Shown here: positions 1 through 8,093 of the stretch, one piece after another
Layout: each line of letters opens with the position of its first letter
Position numbering within the stretch: position 1 is the stretch's first letter
Made by a program: the position numbers and the translations under genes
The notes under the pieces: generated by a model
What the model was told of the DNA's origin: nothing
Database searches by the model: none
Seen by the model: the letters and a program-made list of their open reading frames with translations, nothing else
NCBI GenBank assembly: GCA_023250955.1
Contig: JAHEZQ010000015.1
Coordinates: 1 to 64,000 of the forward strand
Direction of reading: 5' to 3'
Length of the DNA: 64,000 bases
DNA from: Melioribacter sp.
Lineage (GTDB): Bacteria; Bacteroidota; Ignavibacteria; Ignavibacteriales; Melioribacteraceae

Positions 1-1
1 T

Positions 2-178
2 AATATAGAAGAGATACGAAAATATTTAGAAGTTGATAGTCTTGAATATTTAACAATAGATGAATTACTAGAAGCTATGATTGACCATTCAGCGAATGAT
101 TTTTGTACAGCTTGTTTTTCGGGGAAATACCCACTTGAAGTAGATATGGGTATTACAAAAGAGGTTTATGAAGACTAA
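2..178 (+). CDS. purF: Amidophosphoribosyltransferase, C-terminal end (partial)
   Basis: The last 58 codons of a gene that enters from the left edge; the stop is at 176-178. The tail carries the segment ACFSGKYP, a strongly conserved feature near the C-terminus of PurF, followed by an acidic end. PurF makes phosphoribosylamine from PRPP and glutamine, the first step of purine synthesis, in the cytoplasm. The N-terminal glutaminase half and the PRPP-binding motif lie outside the window, so the call rests on this short tail only. pgsA follows after 5 bases on the same strand, so the two are probably co-transcribed. Confidence 0.82.
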   Translation, partial: NIEEIRKYLEVDSLEYLTIDELLEAMIDHSANDFCTACFSGKYPLEVDMGITKEVYED

Positions 179-183
179 TTAAT

Positions 184-774
184 ATGAAAATTAATTTCAA
201 AGAAATATTTTTGCTGCCAAACTTAATAAGTTCTTTTAGATTACTATTATTTATTCCGTTTCTTTTTTTATTTAATAATTACAATTCGATCGGAAATATC
301 CGGACTTATATTTTGGTTCTAATTTTTGTTGCTTTTTTTTCAGATTTATTGGACGGTTTTATAGCAAGAAAAACAAATTCAATATCAGAACTTGGTAAAA
401 TAATTGATCCGCTTGCAGATAAAATTCTTGTAGCTTTGATAGTGATTAATCTTTATTTGTTAAATGAAATTCCGGCATTTTATTTCTGGATAGTTTTAAC
501 AAGAGATATATTAATATTTATTGGAGGGATAGTTATTTCTCAAAAGATTGGGAAAGTATTACCATCAAATTTGCTCGGCAAATTGACAGTATTTTCTATC
601 GGTTTCTTTATTATCATAACTTTATTGAGAATTAATCAAACTGAACTTTTTTACAAACTAATTTTAATTACAAGTTGCTCTTTATGTGTAGCTTCATTTA
701 TAGGATATATAATAAGAGCAATCGAAATGATAAAGTGGAACAATAATGAAAATATTCCAAAACCTAGGGCTTAA
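184..774 (+). CDS. pgsA: CDP-diacylglycerol--glycerol-3-phosphate 3-phosphatidyltransferase
   Basis: A 196-residue integral membrane enzyme that transfers the phosphatidyl group of CDP-diacylglycerol to glycerol-3-phosphate, the committed step to phosphatidylglycerol. The CDP-alcohol phosphotransferase signature is complete: D57-G58-x2-A61-R62-x8-G71-x3-D75-x3-D79, which supplies the metal and substrate ligands. About five to six hydrophobic segments follow the usual family layout, and the length is normal. Within the CDP-alcohol family PgsA is chosen by length and N-terminal pattern (LPNLISSFR); another CDP-alcohol transferase is possible but less likely. Its 3' end overlaps the ftsY start by 29 bases in another frame. 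Confidence 0.88.
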   Translation: MKINFKEIFLLPNLISSFRLLLFIPFLFLFNNYNSIGNIRTYILVLIFVAFFSDLLDGFIARKTNSISELGKIIDPLADKILVALIVINLYLLNEIPAFYFWIVLTRDILIFIGGIVISQKIGKVLPSNLLGKLTVFSIGFFIIITLLRINQTELFYKLILITSCSLCVASFIGYIIRAIEMIKWNNNENIPKPRA

Positions 775-1678
775 TAAATTAAAAGAAGGATTAACAAAAA
801 CTCGAATTAACCTTTTCAATAAGATTACAGAAGTAATATCCCGAAAAGCAATTATTGATGAAGAAACATTTAACGAATTAGAAGCAATTTTACTTAGTAG
901 TGATCTAGGGAGTGAACTCACAGAGAAAATCATTAGTAAAACGCGTACTTCTTTATTAAACATTAACGATAGATCTTTAGAAAATATAAAAAAAATAATG
1001 CGAGACGAACTACTTAGTATTTTTGATAAAGAATTAAATTCTATTAATCATTCAGAAATAGAAAAGTTCAAACCTTATGTAATAATGATTGTTGGTGTTA
1101 ATGGGACAGGAAAAACAACTACACTAGCAAAACTTGCCAATAAATATAAATTAGAAGGGAAGAAGGTAATAATTGCTTCTGCTGATACTTTCCGCGCAGC
1201 AGCTAATACTCAGCTTAAGACATGGTCTAACCGAGTTGGTGTTGATCTTGTTGAAGTTAATTCAAATGATCCATCTTCAGTTGTCTATGATACATTAAAT
1301 ATTGCAATAATTAATCGCTATGACATTGTTTTAATAGATACTGCAGGACGGCTTCACAATAACTTAGACCTGATGGAAGAACTACATAAAATCTTAAAAG
1401 TTACCAATAAATTACTAGACTATGCTCCCAATGAGGTATTATTAGTGCTAGATTCAAATTCTGGTCAAAATATTATTGCTCAAGTTGATGCTTTTAATAA
1501 AAGTATAAAGATTACAGGATTGATACTAACAAAGTTAGATGGAACTGCTAAAGGTGGCGCAATTCTGCAGATAAGCTTAAAAAACAAACTGCGAGTGAAA
1601 TATCTCGGAATAGGTGAGACAGTTGATGACTTTCAGGAATTCAACGCAAAACTATTTATTGAAGCATTTATTAATTAA
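746..1678 (+). CDS. ftsY: Signal recognition particle receptor FtsY
   Basis: A 310-residue SRP-type GTPase that docks the SRP-ribosome complex at the inner membrane. It begins directly with the helical N domain (about 1-105) and has no acidic A domain, as in many short FtsY proteins. The G domain shows the P-loop G117-V-N-G-T-G-K123-T124, the DTFRAAA insertion-box element at 147-153, DTAGR at 198-202 and TKLDGTAKGG at 262-271. The start lies inside pgsA (29-base overlap), which suggests translational coupling. FtsY is preferred over Ffh because there is no methionine-rich M domain. Confidence 0.93.
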   Translation: MKIFQNLGLNKLKEGLTKTRINLFNKITEVISRKAIIDEETFNELEAILLSSDLGSELTEKIISKTRTSLLNINDRSLENIKKIMRDELLSIFDKELNSINHSEIEKFKPYVIMIVGVNGTGKTTTLAKLANKYKLEGKKVIIASADTFRAAANTQLKTWSNRVGVDLVEVNSNDPSSVVYDTLNIAIINRYDIVLIDTAGRLHNNLDLMEELHKILKVTNKLLDYAPNEVLLVLDSNSGQNIIAQVDAFNKSIKITGLILTKLDGTAKGGAILQISLKNKLRVKYLGIGETVDDFQEFNAKLFIEAFIN

Positions 1679-1718
1679 AATATACGATAGTTTACATAAT
1701 ATACATTATGCGTATATT
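1679..1718. terminator. Inverted repeat between convergent ftsY and hbd stops
   Basis: The 40-base gap between the two convergent stop codons holds a perfect 8-bp inverted repeat: AATATACG at 1679-1686 and CGTATATT at 1711-1718. A weaker inner repeat ATAAT/ATTAT lies in the loop. It could act as a weak bidirectional terminator. It is AT-rich and lacks a clear U-tract on the plus strand, so the call is tentative. Confidence 0.3.
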
Positions 1719-2570
1719 CTAATACATAAAAAAACCTACTTTTGTTTTTCTGCCTAACTTCCCAGCATTTACCATCTTCTTGAGTAATGGACAAGGTCTA
1801 TATTTGGAATCGTTAAATCCATCATACAATATTTCCATAATACTTAAACACACATCTAAACCAATAAAGTCAGCTAATGTTAATGGACCCATTGGATGGT
1901 TCATACCTAATTTCATTACAATATCAATATCTTCTGCTTTTGCAACCCCCTCATACAATGCAAAAATTGCTTCATTTATCATAGGCATTAATATTCTGTT
2001 AGATATAAAGCCTGGATAATCAAATACTTCTACTGGCTTTTTTTCAATTTTTATTGCTAATTCATATACAGTCTTAAAAGTTTCATCAGAAGTAGAATAT
2101 CCTCTTATCAGTTCAACCAACTGCATAACTGGCACTGGGTTCATGAAATGCATTCCTAAGAATCTGTCACTACGGATACTTTTACCTAGTTCTGTTATAG
2201 AGATTGATGATGTGTTTGAAGCAATAATACAATTAAATTTAACTATATTATCTAAATCTTTTAATAAAGATAGTTTAGCTAATTTATTTTCATATATTGC
2301 TTCGATAATAAGATCAGTATCTTTGTCAATAATTTGATGCCCAACTAAGGGGATAATATTATTTAGAAAGTTGTTTTTTTGATCTGAAGTTATTAAGCCT
2401 TTTTTAATTTGCCTGTCCATATTACTGTTAATAATTCTTAATCCCTGATCAATCTGGTTCTGCTCCGAGTCAATTAAATATATCTTAAATCCATATTGAG
2501 AAAAAACATGAGCTATGCCACAGCCCATAGTACCTGCCCCAATAATTGCAATTTTATTAATTAAACTCAT
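1719..2570 (-). CDS. 3-hydroxyacyl-CoA (3-hydroxybutyryl-CoA) dehydrogenase
   Basis: A 283-residue NAD(P)-dependent dehydrogenase that interconverts 3-hydroxyacyl-CoA and 3-oxoacyl-CoA. The N-terminal Rossmann fold has the glycine motif G11-A-G-T-M-G-C-G18. Conserved N119-T-S-S122 and the catalytic His141 in HFMNPVP, with Glu153 in QLVEL, match the active site of this family. The C-terminal helical half contains PGFISNR, which is also typical. Length fits the single-domain Hbd/PaaH type rather than the FadB fusion. It is the last gene of the leftward run, separated from the RicT-like gene by 55 bases, and no other beta-oxidation gene lies nearby, so its pathway (fatty acid use or butanoate metabolism) cannot be told. 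Confidence 0.88.
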   Translation of the reverse strand: MSLINKIAIIGAGTMGCGIAHVFSQYGFKIYLIDSEQNQIDQGLRIINSNMDRQIKKGLITSDQKNNFLNNIIPLVGHQIIDKDTDLIIEAIYENKLAKLSLLKDLDNIVKFNCIIASNTSSISITELGKSIRSDRFLGMHFMNPVPVMQLVELIRGYSTSDETFKTVYELAIKIEKKPVEVFDYPGFISNRILMPMINEAIFALYEGVAKAEDIDIVMKLGMNHPMGPLTLADFIGLDVCLSIMEILYDGFNDSKYRPCPLLKKMVNAGKLGRKTKVGFFMY

Positions 2571-2625
2571 ACTTCACCTTTTTATTATTATCTCAAATAG
2601 ACGATGCTATTTCGGAAGTATTTTT

Positions 2626-3468
2626 TTATTGCTCTACTTCAAATGAAAGACAACATTTTAATTTGCCACAGGGACCACTCAATTTTCCCATGCTTGAAAG
2701 AAGGTTTTGTTCAGTGGCTAACTGTGTAGATATTCTCTTAAAACTAGATAAGAAAGAAATACAGCAATATTCCCTACCGCATGTTCCTACCCCACCAACT
2801 TTCTTAGCTTCATCTCTAACACCAATCTGTCTTAATTCAATTCTAGTTTTGAACTCAGAGGCTAGTTCTTTGGCTAATTCTCTAAAATCCACTCTTCCAT
2901 CCGAAGTATAGAAGAAAAAGAGCTTCTTACGATCAAATTGGTAATGAATACTAACTAATTTCATATTTAAATTAAATTTTTCAATTGATCTAAGAAAGAA
3001 TGGACCTGCCCGTTCTTCATCCTGAATATTTTTTCTAACTCTCTCGAGATCATCGACAGATGCTTTTCTAACTAAGCTTGGTAAAAAATCTTCATATAAT
3101 CCAAGATAGTGCCTTTTAAGTTTCACCATTTCACCAATCAATTTTACCTGAGCAATTTCTACGGAATCATTATTTTGAACTATTATAAAGTCTTCAGGAT
3201 AGATATTTATTTCTAAATTAGATGAGATTTCAACAAATCCATTATTTAGTAATCCATTACAAGAAACCTCTACAATATTCCTATTATCAATAACAAATTT
3301 TTCATTATAACATACTCCGCAAGCAAAACATGAGCTTACATTTATATGTTTATTATAAATATTATTAAGTACTATTGATTCTATAAGAGAATTATGAAAA
3401 GAATTCTGCTGGTTATCATCAGTTAATAAAACACCAGTTTGTGGGTATTTTGAATCTATATGAAACAA
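2626..3468 (-). CDS. PSP1-domain protein, RicT/YaaT-like
   Basis: A 280-residue protein of the PSP1 C-terminal domain family. In Bacillus subtilis the relative RicT (YaaT) works with RicA and RicF in an Fe-S-containing complex that affects RNase Y; the role in this lineage is not known. Cysteines are numerous: C47, C50 and C53 at the N-terminus, and two C-x4-C-C groups near the end (C230, C235, C236 and C267, C272, C273), which suggests metal or Fe-S binding. The start is a TTG with AGGA eight bases upstream. It follows holB with a 3-base gap, a neighbourhood I recall as common for this family. RicA and RicF homologues are not seen here. Confidence 0.8.
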   Translation of the reverse strand: MFHIDSKYPQTGVLLTDDNQQNSFHNSLIESIVLNNIYNKHINVSSCFACGVCYNEKFVIDNRNIVEVSCNGLLNNGFVEISSNLEINIYPEDFIIVQNNDSVEIAQVKLIGEMVKLKRHYLGLYEDFLPSLVRKASVDDLERVRKNIQDEERAGPFFLRSIEKFNLNMKLVSIHYQFDRKKLFFFYTSDGRVDFRELAKELASEFKTRIELRQIGVRDEAKKVGGVGTCGREYCCISFLSSFKRISTQLATEQNLLSSMGKLSGPCGKLKCCLSFEVEQ

Positions 3469-3471
3469 AAT

Positions 3472-4587
3472 TTAGTTCCTAATTGAGATAGAAGCTATTT
3501 CAAATATAAGATTAAGACATACTACATTCAAGTTGATGTTTCTATCTTCACATTCTTCCAATTTATCAATTGAATTAAATATTTTCAAAACTTTTGTCTT
3601 ATTGAACCGTTCATTAAATTTTTCAAGTGTTTCCTTATAATCAACGAAAAAATATTCTAACGAAGAATATTTGTTGCGTATTACATCATTGAACCATATC
3701 CTGATCAGTTTAGCAATCAACTTTATCGAACCATTCGGACTTTCTTTTAAGAAAATATTAAGTTCCTTATACGCTAAATTGTATTTTTTCCCAAGTGAAA
3801 ATCTCAAAAAAGATATAGTATTTTCCAGTAAAATATTAAAATCTGTATTAAGTAGGTTTAATGCAGAAGTTACTGAACCTTCTGAAAAAATTGATATTCT
3901 TGATGCAATTTCTTGTCCTATAAAAAAATATTTTATAAGTATTGCTTTAATCAATTCAGCCGAAAGTGGCTCAAAATTGATTTGCCAGCAACGTGATTGA
4001 ATCGTTTGTAAAAGTTTATTTTTATTTGTGGTTAAAAGAATAAATATTATTCCTTCCGGTGGTTCTTCTAAGTTTTTTAATAATGCATTTTGAGCTTGAT
4101 CGTTCATTAAATGGGCATCTTCAATAATTACAAATCGATATCCAAGTTCATCTATAGTGGTGTTTACGAATTTTGTTATCTCTCTAATACTATTTATTTT
4201 GATATTGTTCGCATCTTCAATTAATATTTTATGATAAGGATTTTTACTTTTTTCACCGATTTCCTCAGCTATATTGAGTAATATTTCTTTAGATAATTTT
4301 TCTGTTGCATTATCATCACCTGTTTCTCCTTTCCCTCTAGGGAGTGGTATTATTAATTTCAAATAAGGTTCTTGTAATGCGGTGATTTTATGAAAAATAG
4401 AATCAGATTTAGTTTGATCTGATTTTTGATTCAAAATACATGCAAATTGTATCGCAGTAAAAAACTTTCCTACGCCATCATTTCCGCAAAAAAGAAAGGC
4501 GTGTGGTACACGCCTTGATTCACAAATTTTTACTAAAATTTCCTTAACTCTGATCTGTCCTTGTATTTTATCCCACAATTGATTCAT
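3472..4587 (-). CDS. holB: DNA polymerase III delta' subunit
   Basis: A 371-residue AAA+ clamp-loader subunit. The N-terminal half has the Rossmann-type ATPase core with the delta' segments EDAHLMNDQAQNALLKNLEE and TIQSRC, the SRC motif that supplies the arginine finger to the neighbouring tau/gamma ATPase. Two features are odd. The P-loop reads G35-N-D-G-V-G-K41-F42, with Phe where Ser/Thr is expected. The four-cysteine zinc module of many delta' subunits is missing, with only C50 left in that region. A non-hydrolysing delta' is well known, so function is probably kept. It is upstream of, and probably co-transcribed with, the RicT-like gene. Confidence 0.85.
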   Translation of the reverse strand: MNQLWDKIQGQIRVKEILVKICESRRVPHAFLFCGNDGVGKFFTAIQFACILNQKSDQTKSDSIFHKITALQEPYLKLIIPLPRGKGETGDDNATEKLSKEILLNIAEEIGEKSKNPYHKILIEDANNIKINSIREITKFVNTTIDELGYRFVIIEDAHLMNDQAQNALLKNLEEPPEGIIFILLTTNKNKLLQTIQSRCWQINFEPLSAELIKAILIKYFFIGQEIASRISIFSEGSVTSALNLLNTDFNILLENTISFLRFSLGKKYNLAYKELNIFLKESPNGSIKLIAKLIRIWFNDVIRNKYSSLEYFFVDYKETLEKFNERFNKTKVLKIFNSIDKLEECEDRNINLNVVCLNLIFEIASISIRN

Positions 4588-4601
4588 GACTCTGTCGATT
4601 A

Positions 4602-4832
4602 TTACGATTTAAATTCGTCATCATCACTGTAAAAGAAATCTTCATCACTTGGGTAATCTGGCCAAATATCTTCTATCGTCTCATAAGGTTCATCAGAATC
4701 TTCCAACTCCAGTAAATTTTCCACTACTTCAAGTGGAGCTCCAATTCTTTCCGCGTAATCTATTAATTCTTCCTTAGTAGCTGGCCACGGAGCGTCATCT
4801 AGATAAGATGCTAATTCGACGGTCCAAATCAT
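4602..4832 (-). CDS. DUF2795 family small acidic protein
   Basis: A 76-residue acidic protein. The segment WPATKEELIDYAERIGAPLE with the following helix resembles DUF2795 proteins, which are small and have no settled function. The tail is rich in Asp, Glu and Ser. The ATG at 4832 is preferred over a TTG two codons upstream (4838): AGGAG lies 8 bases before the ATG but only 2 before the TTG. It sits between holB and the M23 peptidase gene with short gaps on both sides, so it is probably in the same transcript. Confidence 0.72.
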   Translation of the reverse strand: MIWTVELASYLDDAPWPATKEELIDYAERIGAPLEVVENLLELEDSDEPYETIEDIWPDYPSDEDFFYSDDDEFKS

Positions 4833-4856
4833 TGTCAATTCTCCTGAAATGGTTTA

Positions 4857-5783
4857 TTATTTTTTGACAACTTCAAAAATATTTACATCATCATAAATAA
4901 AATTGCGTGGATCTAATGCGATACCATTATGTCTAACTTCGTAATGAAGGTGGGGACCTGTAGATAGTTTCCCTGAATTTCCTGAGATTGCAATTAAATC
5001 TCCTCTTTTTACTTTTTGTCCTTGCTTAACATTTATTCCATCTAAATGAGCATATATAGTTCTATAACCATAACCATGATCAATTTCTAACGTAAGTCCA
5101 TAACCACTCCTCCATCCGACAAAATCAACAGTACCACCACCGGAGCAATATACTTTCGTCCCAATATCCGTAATAAAATCAATACCATTATGCATTCTCA
5201 TTATCTTAAGTATAGGATGAAATCTCATACCAAAGTCATTTGCCTGTGTACCTGAACATGGTCTTATTGCAGGAAGTGCATCATACATTGTCTCATTTTC
5301 TTTTAACGTTTTTTCTATTTCTTCGTAATTGTTTTTCTCGAGTTTAACCTTAAGTGATATTTTATTTACGAATGCATCCACATCTTCAAGATAATTATCA
5401 ATTTTACTCACACTCGAGGTTTTGATAGGTTCAAAGATACTACCACCTATACCATAAAGATTCTGATCAGTTTGAAGAGGTTCTAGATTTGCTTTTAATC
5501 TTAGATCATGACTTTGATTTGATATTGTAGTTATTCTCTCATCTAACTGCTTATAATCAATTAATAGTTTATCAAATTTTTCTTTAAGAAGTGCATTATT
5601 CTTTTTCAGTGTTTTAACTTCGGAATCTGGATTTATAAATTCATTGAAAACCATAAAAGTGCCAAACATAAAGAAAGACACCAATACGGAGAAAAATAAG
5701 ACGAGAAATACAAATTTCTTATAGAAACTGCGTATTTCTACGAATTTCAGCTTAGTCTTTGAAAAGTAGTAAAATTTTTTCAT
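4857..5783 (-). CDS. Membrane-anchored M23 peptidase (LytM-type)
   Basis: A 308-residue envelope protein with a short basic cytoplasmic tail, one transmembrane helix (about 24-46), a periplasmic coiled coil (about 53-100), and a C-terminal M23 domain (about 180-295). The zinc-site motifs are complete: H198-x3-D202 and H278-L-H280, with H246 in YAHLD. This is therefore a likely active peptidoglycan DD-endopeptidase, not a degenerate EnvC/NlpD-type activator. The substrate is the cell-wall cross-bridge by family knowledge. hprK follows upstream after 65 bases, with no obvious functional tie. Confidence 0.87.
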   Translation of the reverse strand: MKKFYYFSKTKLKFVEIRSFYKKFVFLVLFFSVLVSFFMFGTFMVFNEFINPDSEVKTLKKNNALLKEKFDKLLIDYKQLDERITTISNQSHDLRLKANLEPLQTDQNLYGIGGSIFEPIKTSSVSKIDNYLEDVDAFVNKISLKVKLEKNNYEEIEKTLKENETMYDALPAIRPCSGTQANDFGMRFHPILKIMRMHNGIDFITDIGTKVYCSGGGTVDFVGWRSGYGLTLEIDHGYGYRTIYAHLDGINVKQGQKVKRGDLIAISGNSGKLSTGPHLHYEVRHNGIALDPRNFIYDDVNIFEVVKK

Positions 5784-5848
5784 ATCAAATTAGGGTGCGA
5801 AGATAATAAATGATCTCTCTGTAGTCAAGAATAAAAACCTTAACAATA

Positions 5849-6859
5849 TTATTCAAAATCATGTTCAAAATAATCAATAGATCTATTCATTTCTTCATTT
5901 TTTAATTGAATCTTTTTGGAAATTCTATCAGTTAAAACTTTAGCTGCGTCATAACCATAATGTTTCAGTAAATAATTGAGCGCAATAATTTCAGAGATTA
6001 CTGTAATATTTTTTCCGGGTATAATTGGCAATTTTACGTAAGGTATTTCAATATCCATTAACGTAGTATAAGAATCGTCCAAACCGGTCCTTGTATATTC
6101 AGCTTTTTCATCCCATAATTCTAATTCAATAATAACCTCTAACCTTTTTTGAAAACGAATTGCTCTAACTCCAAACATACTTCTTATGTCTATTATTCCT
6201 ATACCGCGCAATTCCATAAAATGTTTTACTAGATCTGTACCGGAACCCATGAGAATTCCTTCACCTTTTTTTGTGAGTATTACAAGATCATCTGCAACTA
6301 ATCTATGTCCCCTTTCAACAAGATCAAGCGCCACTTCACTTTTACCAATTCCCGAATTACCCATAAATAACATACCTACACCATAAACATCTACAAACGA
6401 CCCATGTATTGACAGTCGCGGCGCGAACTGATCATCCAGAAAGTCAGTGATTAAGTACATTAATTTCGTAGTTGTATAATCTGAGCCAAAAATTGGAGTT
6501 TTATATTTATTTGCTAACAAGACCATCTCGGGAGTTGGAGAGTTATCATTGGTAATTATTAAACAAGGTATATTGTATTTAAAAAATCTTTCTAATGATT
6601 TCATCCTTTCAGCTTCAGAAAGATTTGTTAAATATCGCATTTCAGTATTACCAAAAACCTGAATACGATTATGAGAAAAAAGTTCAAGAAATCCTGCTAA
6701 TGGAAGACCTGGTCTATGCAAGTTGGGTTCTTTAATAAGTTTTTCAAAACCAACCTGTTCGTTCAAAAGTTTTATCTTAAACCTATCTTTTGTGTTATTG
6801 TAGAAATATTCTACGGTGATATTTTCTGCTTTAGTAATATTTTTTTCGTCAATTTTCAT
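5849..6859 (-). CDS. hprK: HPr kinase/phosphorylase
   Basis: A 336-residue bifunctional enzyme that phosphorylates and dephosphorylates HPr on Ser46. The N-terminal domain spans about 1-135. The C-terminal kinase domain has the conserved His152 in SIHGSF, the P-loop G167-N-S-G-I-G-K173-S174, and VADD at 188-191, followed by the family region ELRGIGIIDIRSMFG. A matching HPr with a Ser46-type site is encoded at 47963-48229, together with enzyme I, while no sugar-specific EII is seen. The gene overlaps hpf by 4 bases (ATGA), so translation is coupled. Confidence 0.93.
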   Translation of the reverse strand: MKIDEKNITKAENITVEYFYNNTKDRFKIKLLNEQVGFEKLIKEPNLHRPGLPLAGFLELFSHNRIQVFGNTEMRYLTNLSEAERMKSLERFFKYNIPCLIITNDNSPTPEMVLLANKYKTPIFGSDYTTTKLMYLITDFLDDQFAPRLSIHGSFVDVYGVGMLFMGNSGIGKSEVALDLVERGHRLVADDLVILTKKGEGILMGSGTDLVKHFMELRGIGIIDIRSMFGVRAIRFQKRLEVIIELELWDEKAEYTRTGLDDSYTTLMDIEIPYVKLPIIPGKNITVISEIIALNYLLKHYGYDAAKVLTDRISKKIQLKNEEMNRSIDYFEHDFE

Positions 6860-7161
6860 TTTGTAGGCCTTGCTAAGCGCTTCGTTTTAATTTTTCTTAA
6901 CTGCTTTCTTATTTTTTCTGTCGCCAATGGAACTGATTTTTCGAATTCATCACTTTCCGTTGATACTGTAATAGTTTTTCCCGGAATTCGAAGAGTGATT
7001 TCTGACGTCTTAATACTATCCTTCAAATGTGTGAAACTCAATATAACTTTTACATCTAAAATCTGATCGTTAAATTTTTCTAAGGATTTTACTTCATCAC
7101 GGATAAAATTCTTTAATGAATCTTTAGCTTTAAACTTACGGGATGTGATTAGAATGTTCAT
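6856..7161 (-). CDS. hpf: Ribosome hibernation-promoting factor, short form (HPF/RaiA)
   Basis: A 101-residue protein of the sigma-54 modulation/S30AE family, which binds the 30S decoding region and stores ribosomes in inactive form. The N-terminal MNILITSRKFKAKDSLKNFI and the beta strand around ITLRIPGKTITVS fit the family, and the basic tail suits rRNA binding. It is the short type, without the dimerising C-terminal domain of long HPF, so 100S formation would need another factor. It overlaps hprK by 4 bases and follows the Xer recombinase gene after 10 bases. Confidence 0.85.
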   Translation of the reverse strand: MNILITSRKFKAKDSLKNFIRDEVKSLEKFNDQILDVKVILSFTHLKDSIKTSEITLRIPGKTITVSTESDEFEKSVPLATEKIRKQLRKIKTKRLARPTK

Positions 7162-7171
7162 AGCTTCTCCT

Positions 7172-8065
7172 TTAAGATTTTGGATGTGCTTTTTTGTAAG
7201 ATTTTTTTAGTCTCTCAATACTAACGTGTGTGTAAATTTGAGTTGTAGAAAGATTTTCATGACCCAAGATTTCCTTTACGGCCATAATATCTGCTTCCCT
7301 ATCAAGCATATGTGTTGCCGCACTATGTCTTAATATGTGCGGACTTCTTTTATCTATATCCGTTACTTTTGATAAATAATGCTTAACTATATTATAAACA
7401 GAGTGACGAGAAATTCTTTCTCCGGATTCATTCTTAAATAACGGTTCTAATCCGTTGGATGAGGTAGTACTTTTAAAATATTCTTTAAGTACAACAGCAG
7501 ATTTTGATCCTAATGGAACAATTCTAACTTTCGATCCTTTACCTAAAACTCGTATACTCATACTATGAAAATCAATATCTGCATAATTGAGAGAACACAA
7601 TTCAGAAACACGAAATGCACATCCATATAGTAATTCAAGTATTGCTTTTATCTTAATTGATGATTCGTCTCCCTTTTCATCCAGTAATCTATAAATTTCC
7701 AAAAAAGAGTCAAGATTAATTGTTTCAGGTAATTTTCGTTTTACTTTTGGATTTGGGATTTTTGATATAGGATTTTTTTCAATAAGATCATTTCTTAAAG
7801 CAAAATTAAATAATCTTCTTAAAGCAGAAAGTTTTCTTGATATTGTACTTTTGGTAACACCTTTCTCACTAAGATTTATTACAAATTGCCGGATTGACTT
7901 TTCAGTAATTCTATTAAATGATGCAATTTCTCGATCGTTACAGAAATTAATAAACTCATTTAAATCTCGTGTATAAGCATCAATTGTATTTTGAGATGCT
8001 CGGCTTACGCCCGAAAGTTCTGAAAGCATTTGGGACAAAATTTCTTTAATTGTGAGCTGCTTCAT
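7172..8065 (-). CDS. Tyrosine recombinase XerC/XerD
   Basis: A 297-residue tyrosine recombinase with a SAM-like core-binding domain (about 10-95) and a catalytic domain. All active-site residues are visible: R152, K176, H243, R246, H269 and the nucleophile Y278. Length and layout match XerC/XerD, which resolve chromosome dimers at dif, not phage integrases. No att-like repeats or phage genes lie beside it, and it sits in a housekeeping run with topA and hpf. I cannot decide between XerC and XerD from one gene. Confidence 0.88.
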   Translation of the reverse strand: MKQLTIKEILSQMLSELSGVSRASQNTIDAYTRDLNEFINFCNDREIASFNRITEKSIRQFVINLSEKGVTKSTISRKLSALRRLFNFALRNDLIEKNPISKIPNPKVKRKLPETINLDSFLEIYRLLDEKGDESSIKIKAILELLYGCAFRVSELCSLNYADIDFHSMSIRVLGKGSKVRIVPLGSKSAVVLKEYFKSTTSSNGLEPLFKNESGERISRHSVYNIVKHYLSKVTDIDKRSPHILRHSAATHMLDREADIMAVKEILGHENLSTTQIYTHVSIERLKKSYKKAHPKS

Positions 8066-8093
8066 TTAACTACTGAGTAAATTAAAAAATATT

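Noticed and set aside
7172-8065. Possible integrase marking a mobile element
   Set aside because: Length, full active site and housekeeping neighbours fit XerC/XerD; no att-like repeats, cargo or composition shift surround it.
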